From: Prosapia bicincta
Taxonomy: Eukaryota > Arthropoda > Insecta > Hemiptera > Cercopidae
Assembly: GCA_036971475.1 (NCBI GenBank)
Contig: JBAIZL010000006.1
Location: 16,409,459 to 16,473,458 of the forward strand
Reading direction: 5' to 3'
DNA length: 64,000 nucleotides
Shown in pieces: positions 35,520-48,055 of the stretch. A program made the translations under genes and the position numbers. Each line of letters starts with the position of its first letter. Positions within the stretch are counted from its first letter, which is position 1. Under the pieces are notes generated by a model. That model ran no database searches. It was not told the DNA's origin and saw only the letters and a program-made list of their open reading frames with translations.

Positions 35520-36535
35520 TTTTAAAGTCGTTTTCGAGTGTAAACCATTTTTCCTTTGTAAGACCTGTTAGAATTCCAAGGATTCACTGTGCAGATGCCG
35601 GGTTCACCGTGTGGCAAATAAAGTTTCCCTGAGTAACCCCGTGACTTGTGATTCCGGGGAATTTCATAGGAACCTGCTTTAAATATTCATTCTAAAGTAA
35701 AACTTACTGCAGTTCTTGACAAGACTTTTTAATAGGTTTTAGAGATATTTTGCTGGTATACCTCTTGCTCCCACTTCTACCATATAGTCTTTTTTGGTTA
35801 GTTCATATTTATTAGGTCATATTATTTATTCATTTTTATTGAGTGGTCTTTGGGTATGTTTGTTTAATACAGTTCTGTTAGTTCTACCAGGATATGTTTA
35901 ATTTTTCTAGAAAAAAAAAAATATATATATATATATCCGGTCTAGACGACAAAATGCCAACATCCTCTAGGTTGTTTTTATTTTCAAAACTTGAATTTTT
36001 TAAAAATTTATTGTTTTTCATTTACCAATACATTAAATTAAGAATATTCAGTGAAATTTATTCATATAATTTATACCATTATATTCTACATACTGAAACA
36101 GAATACACTGTATTTCCTGAAACATAACATATGTACAAATGCATACTTTACATATGTACTAAATAAGATTATAACCACTTAATGTAACTACTACAAGAAC
36201 TGAAGAAATCCCTTGCCCTGCCACTTTAATGTTCGAACCCTGCCAGATAATCACATTTAAAACAAAAATTTAAAAGTCCCCAAATTGTAAAAATGAAAAT
36301 AAAAAAATAAATAAAACCTTGTAACTAAAGAGCCAACTTTTTCACCCTGTTGTTTTTTTCATTGTTAATTATTTTTGCCTTAATTTACTATGTTTTTAAT
36401 TCATGTTTTGCCACAAACCATTTTAAACATATGTATCAAAATATTCTAAAAAACCATACTATTTCAAAAATATCACTACAAGCAAAATATAAAACTGGTA
36501 TCAGAAAGATGAAACAAATAGATTCCAGGCATTAC
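35520..36535. other. Intron 1 sequence next to first coding exon
   Basis: AT-rich, with a short TA tract at 35920-35936. No repeat or exon recognised. Confidence 0.5.
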
Positions 36536-36778
36536 CTTAAGATGCTGTCTCTGTTGCTCTGAAAATCCATTCCAAGTTCTCATAGAAATAAGTTCCTTGA
36601 ATACTTCTCCCTGTTCACAAAGTCCTTGAGGCAATGAAAATCTTTTACCGCAGACAACAACATCTTCCGATCTGAGAGAACTATCATCAGATTCATCAGA
36701 ATATGATGAACCTGTTTCATCTTCAGAAGATGAAGAACAAGTTTCAGACATTGAGCCCCAAAACATTTTAGACTCCAT
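36536..36778 (-). CDS. NFRKB: NFRKB (INO80G)-like gene, first coding exon
   Basis: The exon encodes 81 residues starting MESKMF. An acidic/serine-rich stretch (about residues 14-39) is followed by the start of a DEUBAD domain: KRFSLPQGL, then VFKELISMRTW, then QQRQHLK. These match the order and spacing of vertebrate NFRKB (RVSLPEDL, FFDVVSLSTW, REHLQQFLPQFP). The exon ends in AAG followed by the donor GTAATG, phase 0. NFRKB is subunit G of the nuclear INO80 chromatin remodeller, and its DEUBAD domain binds and inhibits the deubiquitinase UCH37. I chose the ATG at 36778 because upstream residues do not look like the family. A weak acceptor (ATGACAG, about 36784) just upstream suggests a 5' non-coding exon that I could not place. 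Identification rests on my memory of the family, not on a search. Confidence 0.82.
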
Positions 36779-39700
36779 TATACCTGTCATAGTGGCACCA
36801 AATATCAAGTTAGACAAATACATTTATGATGCCTTACTCTAATGTTAGAAATTTTGTTGTTTGTGATTTACAAGATTTTGTAGTAAAAATTTTGAAACTT
36901 ATACATAACTTTTTTGTTTAACATTTTTCTAAAACAGTTTGAAACAAAATAATTAACACTTTGGCCGTGTTAAAATAGAAAACGAGATTAATGGGTTAAT
37001 AGCAACTTCACTAGTTATTAAACCTCCCAAAAATACGTGTAAGCTAGTTACTTCCACAATAAGTTTTATTTCCTAACTGTGAAATTCAAGAGATCTTCTC
37101 TGTCAACATATAAAGGACATTTTTCTTCTAAAAATTTTCAACTTGATACTTAGTTGGAAGGTCAGTACTTTTTTATTCATTTGTTCATAAAAATTTTTAA
37201 ATTACTTTTTACTTTTACAAAATACAATACATTAATACAGAATGAAGGCAAATTTTTTAATACATTTCATTTTCTTAAACTTAATAATTAAAGTAGGAGG
37301 TCAACTTTTTCAACACCCAGGAAGAGACAAATCCAAATACAATTTGGAATATGTTGAACAGTTTTGTTTAGAGTAAATATTACACATGTGGAGTCAAATC
37401 ACAAAATACAATAGTTAGTCTTTACATATTTTTCCTAGGTTAATTCCTCCCAATTCCTACATTTATAAACCATTCACCTGGTTTATTATAAATAATAAAT
37501 TTATTTGTTGGGCATTAAATCAGTATTTTGAACCAATTAAATTTAATGAAGAATTATTAGAATTTCTGGACTTGACAACATAAAAAACTCACTGATTATT
37601 TAATTGAACTTTAATGACTTTAGATTCTACTAAGTTTGAATTAGTCAAGTCATAAATAATATACTTATTCTGCAATAGATATTGATCCCCAGCCAGCTAG
37701 CTTTATTTCAGTGACAAACAACCAAAAAAAGAACTCTTCACATTTAACAATTTTTTAGTCTTCAGTATAATATTATCTTGACTAACAAGAGAAAATTAAT
37801 TGAATATATCTCTAGGCATAAAGTTACTATGTGATGGCTTGAATAATAAACTTAGTTATTAGGCTTGTTTCCCTAATCTACTTTGCTGGCTTTAAGAATT
37901 TAATTTTAAAAAGTTTAAATTTCAACAATTAGTTAAATTGTACTTAAGTAAAATTTAAGTAAGGGTGATCAATCCTCAGCATACTCCTGTACAGGCTAGG
38001 GTGCGGCATGGTCCCCTTGGTTACCAAATGATGGAAGAACTTTCTTTTCAGTCAGTTGAATGTCATTCCTTCAGAACTTGTAACTCTCACTACTTCTGGA
38101 TTCCACCGCCTCTTGCATCTCCTCACACCCAGACGAATCTGCCCTCTCCGCCTCTCAAATCTTGACTGCCCTCTTCACAATTTCTTGATGACTCATCATT
38201 TCTCAAGGCTTCCCTTTCTCATTAACCACCAATTATTTTCCATTTCTCATTTCAAGCAGACCTGGCCTGTTTTCCTTTTGTTGTCTTTTTTTGGAATCAA
38301 CGCACCTGGTTTTGGAATTTATATTCTTCTTAGAAAATGTGATTTCAAGAACTGCACATCCTTGTGGGTTTGTTCATCACAAATTTACCTGTCTGCTAGA
38401 TTTATTTTGTAATTTCCACTTCAATATTTCTAAGAATTTAAATTTGTTTTCCAAAATTAGTTTTTTATTAACCGCTTTTATTAACCCCTTGCCTACAAAT
38501 TTACAACAGTTCCATTACCTTATGCTTGGCTGCCTTACAAAAGCTTTGCTCATGTATTTCAACATTTGTTTTCTTTATATATAGGGAAGTTGGGAATGTA
38601 TTTTACATTACATTAACTAACAATGTCTGTAATTATACTGTTTTTTCTATTTATTACACCCAGCTTTTTGGGCAAGATTTGAACAATTTCAGGCAATTTT
38701 AATAACTTCAAAGTTTAAAAAAATACTAAGAAAGTTCAAAACTCTATTTGAGAAAAGTAAGATAATAAAGTCCAGTTTCGCCCACCTTATAGACATTACA
38801 TAGCCAGGACGATATTATGTAAAATTGCTGTTTTAAATCCAAGACATTTTTAATCCAATTTTGGACTAGACAAACATTTGAATCTTCTTATATACCAGGA
38901 AAATATTCACACATTAAACAAAACCAATCACAGTTTACTGCTCTATTTCTCTAGTCAGATCGTTAGCCACTTGTTTCATTAATTAGTGAATATTATAAGC
39001 AAGATAATTTCGAACAATAACAAAAAATTTGAATTCAGTGTTCCACAATTTTGTAAAATTAATAAGAAATGTATTTCAAATAATTGTTTACTACTAAAAC
39101 AAGTGAAAATTAATTACTTTCAAAATATTCACTTTTCAGAATAAATTGTTTTGAGAAACTATATAATTTTAAACAATTTCGTAACACTTTTCTGCATTTA
39201 AGTTTTTTGCATTATACTATTTGTATCACATAACTATATTATTCAGCCTAAATTTACCTAATATTTTTTCATCTCACTATCCAACTGAAGATAATCAAGA
39301 TCCTCCACTTGAATCATGAAGTAGTCTTACATTATTCCAGATATCGTCTGACATTTCTCTTATCAATCTGTACAACAAATTAAAAACTACTGCATAACTA
39401 ATATTCTAATATACAATATTACTTTTTACACACGCACTCACACACACAAACATAAACAAACACACCAAGATGAGTAGAATACAAAGTGGTACCGTTGTAG
39501 ACATCCGGTGATGGCTAGAGGCGGTAAGAGCGCAATGGCATCGACTCGCCTGCACGTAAGACAGACAAAGACATTGCTTCAGCGCTTGCCTTAAGGTCTG
39601 TGTCAAACAAAACTTATAATTATTTACGCACTGTAAAGAAAATTCTCCTACCCGGTATGATCACTTTGGTCAAATTGAAGAAAAATTTTAAATGTTTGTT

Positions 39701-39870
39701 GCCTGGCATATAAAAACATGTAATAAGTGTAATGGAAGGAAAATAAAAATTTATGACTGATTTTTCTAAACTAACAATTATATGCTTAGATCAAATACAT
39801 ATAGACAGCAGGATATGATGATGAAGGTGAAGATAGATGTTATGGCCCTTATATAAATGTACATACAGGT
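36779..39870. other. Upstream region of the NFRKB-like gene, nothing firm
   Basis: Should contain the 5' UTR and promoter, but I could not fix a start site. The stretch 37960-38600 is less AT-rich and has short ORFs without known motifs. A CA-rich run lies at 39426-39465. Confidence 0.4.
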
Positions 39871-39874
39871 TGTA

Positions 39875-40072
39875 ATGGCCCGGTGCTTAAATTCAAAATG
39901 GAAACAGCCTGTATATATAATTTTGAAGAAAAAAATGACAAAAGACACGTTGTTTTCAATCTTGGAAGCACTTTTTCAAGCTGGGTTTAATGTTATATAT
40001 ATAGCAGTGGCTTCTGACATGAGAGGAGAAAACCAGGGGCTTTGGAAAGAATTAAATATTGGAATTAAAACA
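39875..40072 (+). pseudogene. P-element / THAP9-like transposase fragment
   Basis: The frame reads ARCLNSKWKQPVYI, MTKDTLFSILEALFQAGFNV, then ASDMRGENQGLWKELNIG. This is the conserved P-element-type transposase block around the first catalytic Asp (SDM/CDL-G-N-LW-LNI pattern). Only this domain remains; the frame continues to 40183 in a low-complexity Lys/Thr-rich stretch. Confidence 0.7.
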
Positions 40073-40569
40073 ATGAAACATAAAAAAGAAGGACAAGGAA
40101 TGAAACATACAAAGAAATCTACAGAAACTGCAACAGGAAATGCTGCTAAAACTAATAGAATCCCCCAAGAAGTTGTGGGGTAAGGAATAACAACCTCATG
40201 TTTTTATAACTTTATTATTGAATGTTATTCAACAAGTTTAGCACATGGTAAACTAAATAGTGAAGTTTTTGTTAATCTTTTACTGAACATTTAAACTTTG
40301 ATAATTTTAGAAAAAAAAAGTGTTTAGTAAAGAGTTCTAACGGTGTGCACACCCTACACCATCATCTGCATCTTTAAAGAACATTTTATTGTATTTTAAC
40401 AATTCGTTATTCATAACCTCTTTGTTATATATCCTCAAGGCAACTCACAGATTTGCCCCTTTTAAATTTATCTATGAGGTCAACCAAATTTAATATTATT
40501 TATTATATTGTGTCTTGCTTCAAACTTGAGGGTTGAACGCCATGTTGTGTTTGTAACACATTTTGTTTT
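40073..40569. other. Intergenic, nothing recognised
   Basis: AT-rich sequence between the P-like fragment and the fold-back element. Confidence 0.5.
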
Positions 40570-41376
40570 TCTGGTAAAAATATAGTCTTAATGACGTTTT
40601 TAAATTACACGGTTTAATGTGTAGAACACAAATATTAACTTTTTTCCACCGAAAATACGAAAAGTTAATTTTTTTTGCACATTTTTAATAATAGTCTGTA
40701 ACAGCATGTAGCCTATAGCGTGAACCGGCCGCGCACTGCACTACGTCAAAGTAAATATATTTTAATACTAAACTTAAAATCTAAATATTTAACTTTTGGT
40801 TATAATTTTATACAACATTACTATATACCTACATTAAAATATACCTATGAAGTATCCAGTCAGGATAGATTTGGTTATAATTTTCTTCAACAGCAATGGT
40901 TTAAATATTTACTACCAAAATTACAACCAAATCTATCTTGACTGGATACTTCATAGTTATACTTTACTATAGGTAGATAGTAATGTTGAATAAAATTATA
41001 ACCAAATGTATCCTAACTGGATACTTCGTAGGTATATTTTAATACAGGTAGATAATAATATTTAATAAAATTATAACAAAATCTATCCTGACTGTATACT
41101 TCATAGGTATATTTTAATATAGGTATATAGTAATGTATAAAATTATAACCAAATCTAGACGTAGTGCAGTGTGCTGTAGCTACTGTGCACCCAGTTTACG
41201 CTATATGCCTACATCCCTTTACAGCCTAACATTTAAAATGTGGAAAAAAGTAACTCCGTATTTTCCGTGGAAAAAAGTTGATATTCATGTTCTACACGTT
41301 AAAACAAGTAATTTAAAAACAAACAAAAAAATTTTTAAAAACGTCATTAAGACTATATATTTTTACTGTTTTTCAT
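40570..41376. mobile_element. Fold-back element, 0.8 kb
   Basis: The ends are exact inversions (ATATAGTCTTAATGACG / CGTCATTAAGACTATAT), and the arms pair inward over about 280 bp (TTCCACCGAAAATACG / CGTATTTTCCGTGGAA; CACTGCACTACGTC / GACGTAGTGCAGTG). The centre has four copies of a motif containing GAAGTATCCAGTCAGGATAG, one direct and three inverted, about 75 bp apart. No ORF. Confidence 0.88.
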
Positions 41377-43232
41377 GTGTCTCTGAGGTCCTTCTATGTT
41401 ATGTAATAATACATTATTAGAATGTCATTTTATCCCCACTAATTTTACAAATGCCCTTCAAGTAAAAATAGGACCAGATTATATGAGTCTAAAATAATGT
41501 ATTGTTATAAATTTTTAATGCTAAGGTTATTCCATAGCAGGTTTGATAATACACAAAAAACATGTAAGGTATCTTTATATTATATTAAACATTGACGATG
41601 TCGTATTTATTCTAAAAAACCTCATTTACCTTCCTAAAAATATTTCTCACTATTAAAATAAGTGGAATATGAGTAAAAAATTGTAATCTCAATGTAATGT
41701 TTGGTGTGGGAAACATTTTATCAAAATACTTAGTAATGACCTAACCCTACAAATAAATAATATTTTCAGATCATTTCTAAAAACTTCATCCAAATAATAT
41801 TACAATTATTGTTGAAAATAAGTTTTAAAATGTTTAAATCAGCTGTTCTTACATGTATTCAAACTGGGGTATGTAAATTAGGTTACTCTATCTCCAATTT
41901 TAAATCGGTTAAAGAATGTATCCAATTTATACCTTACAAAACCATCATCAATACTGCAAATACAATAATTTGATAGTTACAACACCAAAATTAATTGTTG
42001 CCCTATTTGGGCAAAAATCTAACAAATTTTAGGTTAAGATTTCAAAATTATTGTGGTTATGTTGTGTAGTACATGTTCCAACATTGTTACATTTTACGTT
42101 ATACGGAGGAGTCAGACAAATCGCAACAATTTTCTTTCTTTCATGTTTTCTAAAAATGAAGTTGTACATACGGAGCCTAAATTTAGTTAATATCATACAG
42201 AAAGTAAAACAACAATAACATACAAAACGAACAGTGTTTAGGACCCGATACCGGTTCCTCGAACTTTGTCAACGGCGAAAAATTTAAGAGGGAGTAAGAA
42301 AATTTAATTTTTGTACTTACTTTTCTAATTTAGATCTTTCAGGTTTTGTCTAAATTCCGCTCCCACCTCAATTGGGTATCGCGTTCTGCATTGCAGATAA
42401 AATAGGATCTATTGGTGGAGGACATAGCGGACGGAACAAGAACCATGATGATTTTTGAAAACAAGGGAACGGTTGAAAGCCCTGTTGCCAAATGTCTCTG
42501 AAAAAATAGTAAGAATATATAAAAAATTTATAAATTTTTAATATAAATAATACTATTTACCATGATGAGCCGTTGTTTCAAAATAATTAAATTTTAAAAC
42601 ATTTCGGCAAATATGCAGAAATTAGAGTCACAGGCTGAATAAAATTGAAAGATGTGGGTAATAATTTTTGAGACAAAATGTCTGCATGATAAGTCTATAC
42701 TAAAAATTGTAACAAATCAAAATTTAGTATTCCTTAAAAATTATAAAACCGGTAAATTCAAATTTAAATTCTTGATTTTAGTAAAAAAAATTGTATACGT
42801 ATTATGTCCCTTTAGTATAAAGTATTATAAAACATTTAGTACTTTTATTATATTAATCATTTTTACATTAGTTTATGACTATCTGAAATTTACAAAATTA
42901 AAGTTAGGACAGTCACAAAGTAATGTAAAGTGATTAATTAAGTTTCATGGAACGTATTACGATATAAAATTCAAGACCTTAATTATATATAGCAATAAAA
43001 GCAGAATTAGGTTTTTTAAAGTAAGTATATAGCAGAGCGTAACAATTTATTGTATTTTAATAGCTACATTTTTTATGTTTAGTGTATCAGAGTTCACAAT
43101 CATTTATTTGGTAATCACAAAAAATGTCTCTGCCTGAAACTAGTGCACATTACTATACTTTAGTAGTTCAATAAAGATGTGAACAAATTGTATGGTTCCA
43201 ATGGTTCATGTCCACTGTTCCTCAGTTACAAA
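41377..43232. other. Intergenic, nothing firm
   Basis: AT-rich sequence. Near 42880 there is CTATCTGAAATTTACAAAAT and onward, a diverged scrap of the arm sequence of the next fold-back. No coding signal recognised. Confidence 0.45.
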
Positions 43233-43936
43233 ATAAATTCATTAATAAACTGCATGTGATACATTAGTATAATTTTCAGGTTGGTCATTTACGGAAAACG
43301 TGAGATTTATCTGTTCAGTTAAACCGAAACATGTCAGCCACTACAAACCAAACTTCACGAGCGACGCTACCTGCGCTGCATTTAAGAAGAATGGAAATTT
43401 AATTATTTTTATTTTTGCAGGCAGGAGTGCGAGTCACTCCAACACTTGAACAGTTTTTAGGTTAGTTGTGGCTAGTTCATAGAGGGAGGGGAGCAATATT
43501 TTATGTATTTGTATTTATATGTACAATAGTATACTAGTATTAACTAGTAGAATAGTACAGCGCTAGTAATAGTCCTAGTGAATTTTGTGATCATCATGTC
43601 AAGTCGAAAACAGATACAACTAATAAAATATTTACAGTCTGTGTTGACAATGGTACACATCTCCCGAAACGGCCGTTCTCAACAAATATAAGTTCTACTA
43701 TAGGCAAGTAAAAGAGTGTTTTAGTGAAAACTAGTAGCTTACGTGAAGATGGAATCAACAAATATAATAAAAGAGTTTATTGATAAATATTTATCCAGCA
43801 CCTTGTCTGTAGCAGATGAAAAGTAAAGAGTACCATGGCCGTGAAGAAAGAGATGCAGCCTATGAAAGACTTGCCATTCAATTTAAGAATCAATCACTTT
43901 TACATTAGTTTATGACTATCCGAACTTTAATTTTGT

Positions 43937-44270
43937 GGTAATTGTTTAGTTTGCTAAACCGGGCCTATATTTTCATGAAACATTCAGAAACATGTAATAA
44001 GGCTATTTTCATTAAAATTATTTTTTTCTGTGCCTAGAAACATTATTTTTTCTTAAATTAAAGTTGGGTAAAGTTTTCAGCGCGGATGTAGCAGTTGTGA
44101 ATAGGCAGCCTGCCTCGCGGATGGATACACGACATCACAAATGTACTAACCGTTACACTTGGAGAATGTGTAGCATTACGTTTTCACATAATTTGAATGA
44201 ATTTAACAAAATAAAAGTATAAAATATGAAGTATCCAGTCAAGATAGATTTAGCAAACGAAACAATTAAC
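43937..44270. mobile_element. 334-bp MITE inserted in fold-back left arm
   Basis: Flanked by the 8-bp duplication AATTTTGT (43929-43936, 44271-44278). The ends are inverted: GGTAATTGTTTAGTTTGCTA at left, TAGCAAACGAAACAATTAAC at right. The sister arm at 47210-47230 has the unfilled site. The 8-bp duplication suggests a hAT- or P-type element. It carries one internal copy of the GAAGTATCCAGTC motif. Confidence 0.88.
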
Positions 44271-45516
44271 AATTTTGTAAATTAAATTAAAGAAATAGAA
44301 CCGGACACCTACAGAAATATCCATAGTTGAAAAAAAAATTATTTAAGAAGTAATGTGTGTGAAGAGAAGAAGTAAGACATGTTAATGAAATTTACACCTT
44401 CTATAGACGGTGACTATCAATTAAAATTGTGGTATATTAATTTATTAGAATTGTTAGTGAAAATATAGTCTTAATGACATTGGTTTTTAAAATTTGTTGT
44501 TTGTTTTTAAATTACTTGTTTTAATGAGTAGAACACGAATATCAACTTTTTTCTGCCGAAAATACAGAAAGTTACTTTTTTCACATTTTAAATGTTAGGT
44601 TGTAATGGCATGTATAGCGTAAACGAGTCTTATTGATATTGTTTTAAACAATTTGTTTTTATTTTTAATTACTCATTTCAATGTGTAGAACACTAATAAT
44701 AACTTTCTCCATGGAAAAGTTAATTTTTTGCACATTTTTAATGTTAGTCTGTAATAGCGTGAACCAGCCACGGAGTAGCTAGAGCACACTGTACTTCGTC
44801 AAAGTTAGTTTATTTTATTACTAAACTTAAAAGCTAAATATTTTACTTTTGGTTATAATTTTATACAACATTACTATATATCTACATTAAAATATACCTA
44901 TGAAGTATCCAGTCAGGATATATTTGGTAATAATTTTATTCAACTTTACTATCTACCTAGATTGAAATATATCTACGAAGTATTCGGTCTGGATAGATTT
45001 GGTTTGTAATTTTCTGCATCGGCAATAAGTCTAAATATTTACCAAAATTACAACCAAATATATCTTGACTGTATACTTTGTAGGTATTCTTTAATATAGG
45101 TAGATAGTAATGTTAAATAAAATTATAACCAAATCTATCCTGACTGGATACTTCGTAGGTATATTTTAATACAGGTAGATAGTAATATTTAATAAAAATT
45201 AGAACCAAATCTAGACGTAGTGTAGTGCGCTGTAGCTACTGCGTACCTGGTTCACGCTATAGACCTACATGCTATTACTGCCTAACATTTAAAATGTGAT
45301 AAAAAGTAACTTTCCGTATTTTCCACAGAAAAAAGTTGATATTCGTGTTCTAATCATTAAAACGAGTAACTTAAAAACAAACAAAAAAATTTTAAACCAA
45401 CGTAATTAAGACTATAATTTTACCAACAATTCTAATAAATTAATGCACCACAATTTAAATTGCTAGTCACCATTTGTTGAAGGTGTAGATTTCATTAACA
45501 TGTCTTAGTTCTCTTC

Positions 45517-47129
45517 ACAGAGTTGATTGATGACCTCTGATTGTCCATCCAAAAAACACCAGGTATGTCATGCTTATTCTTTGCTGACGATGTCATAATG
45601 TGGCCACTGGAAGTAACATTAAAGCACTTAAAGAAGGTCTTAATACAGCAATGATTCACATCTTATAACGGTCTATCAATTCAACACGTCTCGACCGCAA
45701 AATATCTAGGGATCACGCTAGATTCTAAATTGTCCTGGAGCAAGCATATTAATTCAACCACCGAAAAGGGGATCAAATGCTCGAACCTTTTGAAACGACT
45801 TACAGCTACGAAGTGTGGCGCTACGCAAGATGTCCTATCAACTGCTTACAAGACGTATGTCATAGAGTACGGCAGTGAAGTGGTCTCCGTAGCTAGTAAA
45901 ACGAGTCTAGCCAAGTATGACGTCGCACAAAACAATGCCTTGAGAATTATATGTGGTGGTGCTAAATCAACACCCATAGTAGCCATGCAGATACAAACAG
46001 GTATAGAGCCTTTAGCAGCTCGCAGGGACAAATATACACTAAGTTCTGGGAGAGAGCAAAGAGCCGACTCATGCTACTGGAACAAGTACAAACCTGCCAC
46101 GCAACACCTGAAGACTCAAACTTCACCTATTACTCATGCTGAAGCACTAATTGATAAATATCATATTTCCATTGACAATCGAGCTCCGCTTCAACACTTT
46201 ACAATGGTCGCACCAGCACTCGCCAGCAAAAGCATGCAACTCCTCAACCTTAATGCAAGTAAAGGTTCAACCTCCCCTGCAGAACAGACATCATGCGCTC
46301 TAGAAACAATTCGCACTTTGTACCCGTCTAGCGAATGGCTGCATATTTATACTGACGGTTCATCTATTCCTCATACTGGAGGTGCAGGCGCCGGCTAGTA
46401 CTGTCGCTTATTTGAAAACTCATTAGCTGTCTGGAGGAGCGCAAGCAATTACGACAGGAAAGTATGTGCCATTTACAAAGCCGCAAATCATCTACTCACT
46501 ATCAACCTGCCTGCAAGCAGAGCTGTCTTCCTTGTAGATTCACAAGCTGCAATAACAGTTCTTAGCAACAACACCCCCACTGACTGCTTGTGTACCATCC
46601 AGTGCCGTGCCAAGATGTCTGAGCTCATCACCATCGGCTGGGTACTGCGACTCCAATGGGTTCCAAGCCATGTGGGAATCCCAGGCAACGAAAGGGCCGA
46701 TGTTATGACGAAGCGTGGAGCAGAAGCTAACCAACCCACTATCCCGCTAACACTACGATCAGCTCAGAACCTCATCACCTCTTTGATCAACAAGCATATC
46801 CATAAAGAACTTACAAATCTCAGGAAGCATAAAAAATGGGAGTGCCTTGCAACGGTGGGACCAATTCCATCACACCTGGAGAGAGCTGAAGATGTCGCCA
46901 GATTCCGTCTTACCACTGGCCATGATTATCTCCAAGCACACCTTTATTGCATTGGTTTGGCTGAGAATGGCATCTGCCTCCTTTGTAACACAACAAATAT
47001 GGATGGCAGCACTGCCCTGAACTCGACCTTCTACCTGACGATACGATACTGGGAGGCTCGGCGCCGAATGGCCCAACAGCCATGGACGCTTCTAAAATAA
47101 TAAATAAATAAAATAAAATAAATAAAATC
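45517..47129 (+). mobile_element. 5'-truncated non-LTR retrotransposon inserted in fold-back right arm
   Basis: The fold-back arm is interrupted here and resumes at 47130. TTCTCTTC stands on both sides (45509-45516 and 47130-47137) as target duplication. The insert ends in an (AATA)-rich tail after the ORF stop. The uninterrupted arm at about 44345-44400 is the empty site. Length 1,613 bp. Confidence 0.92.
45560..47100 (+). pseudogene. Non-LTR pol C-terminus: end of RT and RNase H
   Basis: Opens with CLFFADDVIMW (RT motif C, FADD), then a frameshift and AKYLGITLDSKLSWSKHI, then a 222-codon frame (45730-46398) reaching LHIYTDGSSIPHTGGAGAG, the first RNase H Asp. A TAG at 46396-46398 interrupts; the same frame goes on through VFLVDSQAAITVLSNN (third acidic site) and LQWVPSHVGIPGNERADVM (His and last Asp) to ARFRLTTGHDYLQAHLY and CLLCN, ending TAA 47098-47100. 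This is the pol tail of a jockey/I-like element with RNase H. The only breaks seen are the early frameshift and one stop, so the copy is young. Confidence 0.9.
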
Positions 47130-47949
47130 TTCTCTTCGTATACATTACTTCTTAAATAATTTTTTTTTCAACTATGGATATTTCTGTAGCTGTCCGGTTC
47201 TATTTCTTTAATTGAATTTACAAAATTAAAGTTCGGATAGTCATAAACTAATGTAAAAGTGTTTTATTCTTAAATTGAATGGCAATTCTTTCATAGGCTG
47301 CATCTCTTTCTTCACGGCCATGGTACTCTTTACTTTTCACCTGCTACAGACAAGGTGCTGGATAAATATTTATCAATAAACTCTTTTATTATATTTGTTG
47401 ATTCCATCTTCACGTAAGCTACAAGTTTTCACTAAAACACTTGTAAATATTTTACTTGCCTATAGTAGCACTTATATTTGTTGAGAACGGCCGTTTCGGG
47501 AGATGTATACCATTGTCAACACAGACTGTAAATATTTTATTAGTTGGATCTGTTTTCGACTTGACATGATGATCACAAAATTCACTAGGACTATTACTAA
47601 CGCTGTACTATTCTACTAGTTAATACTAGTATACTATTGTACATATAAATACAAATACATAAAATATTGCTTCCCTCTTTCTATGAACTACCCACAACTA
47701 ACCTAAAAACTGTGCAAGTGTTGGAGTGGCTCGCACTCCTGCCTGCAAAAATAAAAATAATTAAATTTCCTTTCTTCTTAAATGCAGCGCAGGTAGCGTT
47801 GCTCGTGCAGTTTGGTTTGTAGTGGCTGACATGTTTTGATTTAATTGTACAGATAAAATTCGGGTTTTCCGTAAAGTAAATGGCCAACCTGAAAATTATA
47901 CTAATGTATCACATGCAGTTTAATAATGAATTTAAACGTATTCAAAGTA

Positions 47950-48055
47950 AGATTCAAAAGTATCTTTCTGTATTTTCCTTGAAAAAAGTTGATATTCTTG
48001 TTCTACTCATTAAAACAAGTAATTTAAAAACAAAAAATATTTTAAAACACCAAAT
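47950..48055. repeat. Scrap of the fold-back family
   Basis: Bases matching GAAAAAAGTTGATATTCATG and the following AAAACAAGTAATTTAAAAAC of the 41.3-kb arm; about 100 bp, isolated, next to the end of the large fold-back. Confidence 0.75.

Larger units (their letters stand above)
43233..47934. mobile_element. Large fold-back element with two nested insertions
   Basis: Left arm (43233 to about 45000) and right arm (about 45050 to 47934) are inverted copies, broken by a MITE in the left arm and a non-LTR element in the right arm. Matching blocks include GCATGTGATACATTAGTATA / its inverse at 47900, the AGGCAGGAGTGCGAGTCACT block, and GAACCGGACACCTACAG / CTGTAGCTGTCCGGTTC. Without the insertions the element is about 2.7 kb. 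Its inner part (about 44455-45420) is a diverged copy of the 0.8-kb fold-back at 40570-41376. No ORF of its own was found. Confidence 0.85.

Noticed and set aside
36231..36260. tRNA-like B-box (GGTTCGAAC on the minus strand)
   Set aside because: No A-box at the right distance and no acceptor stem; not a tRNA or a clear SINE head.
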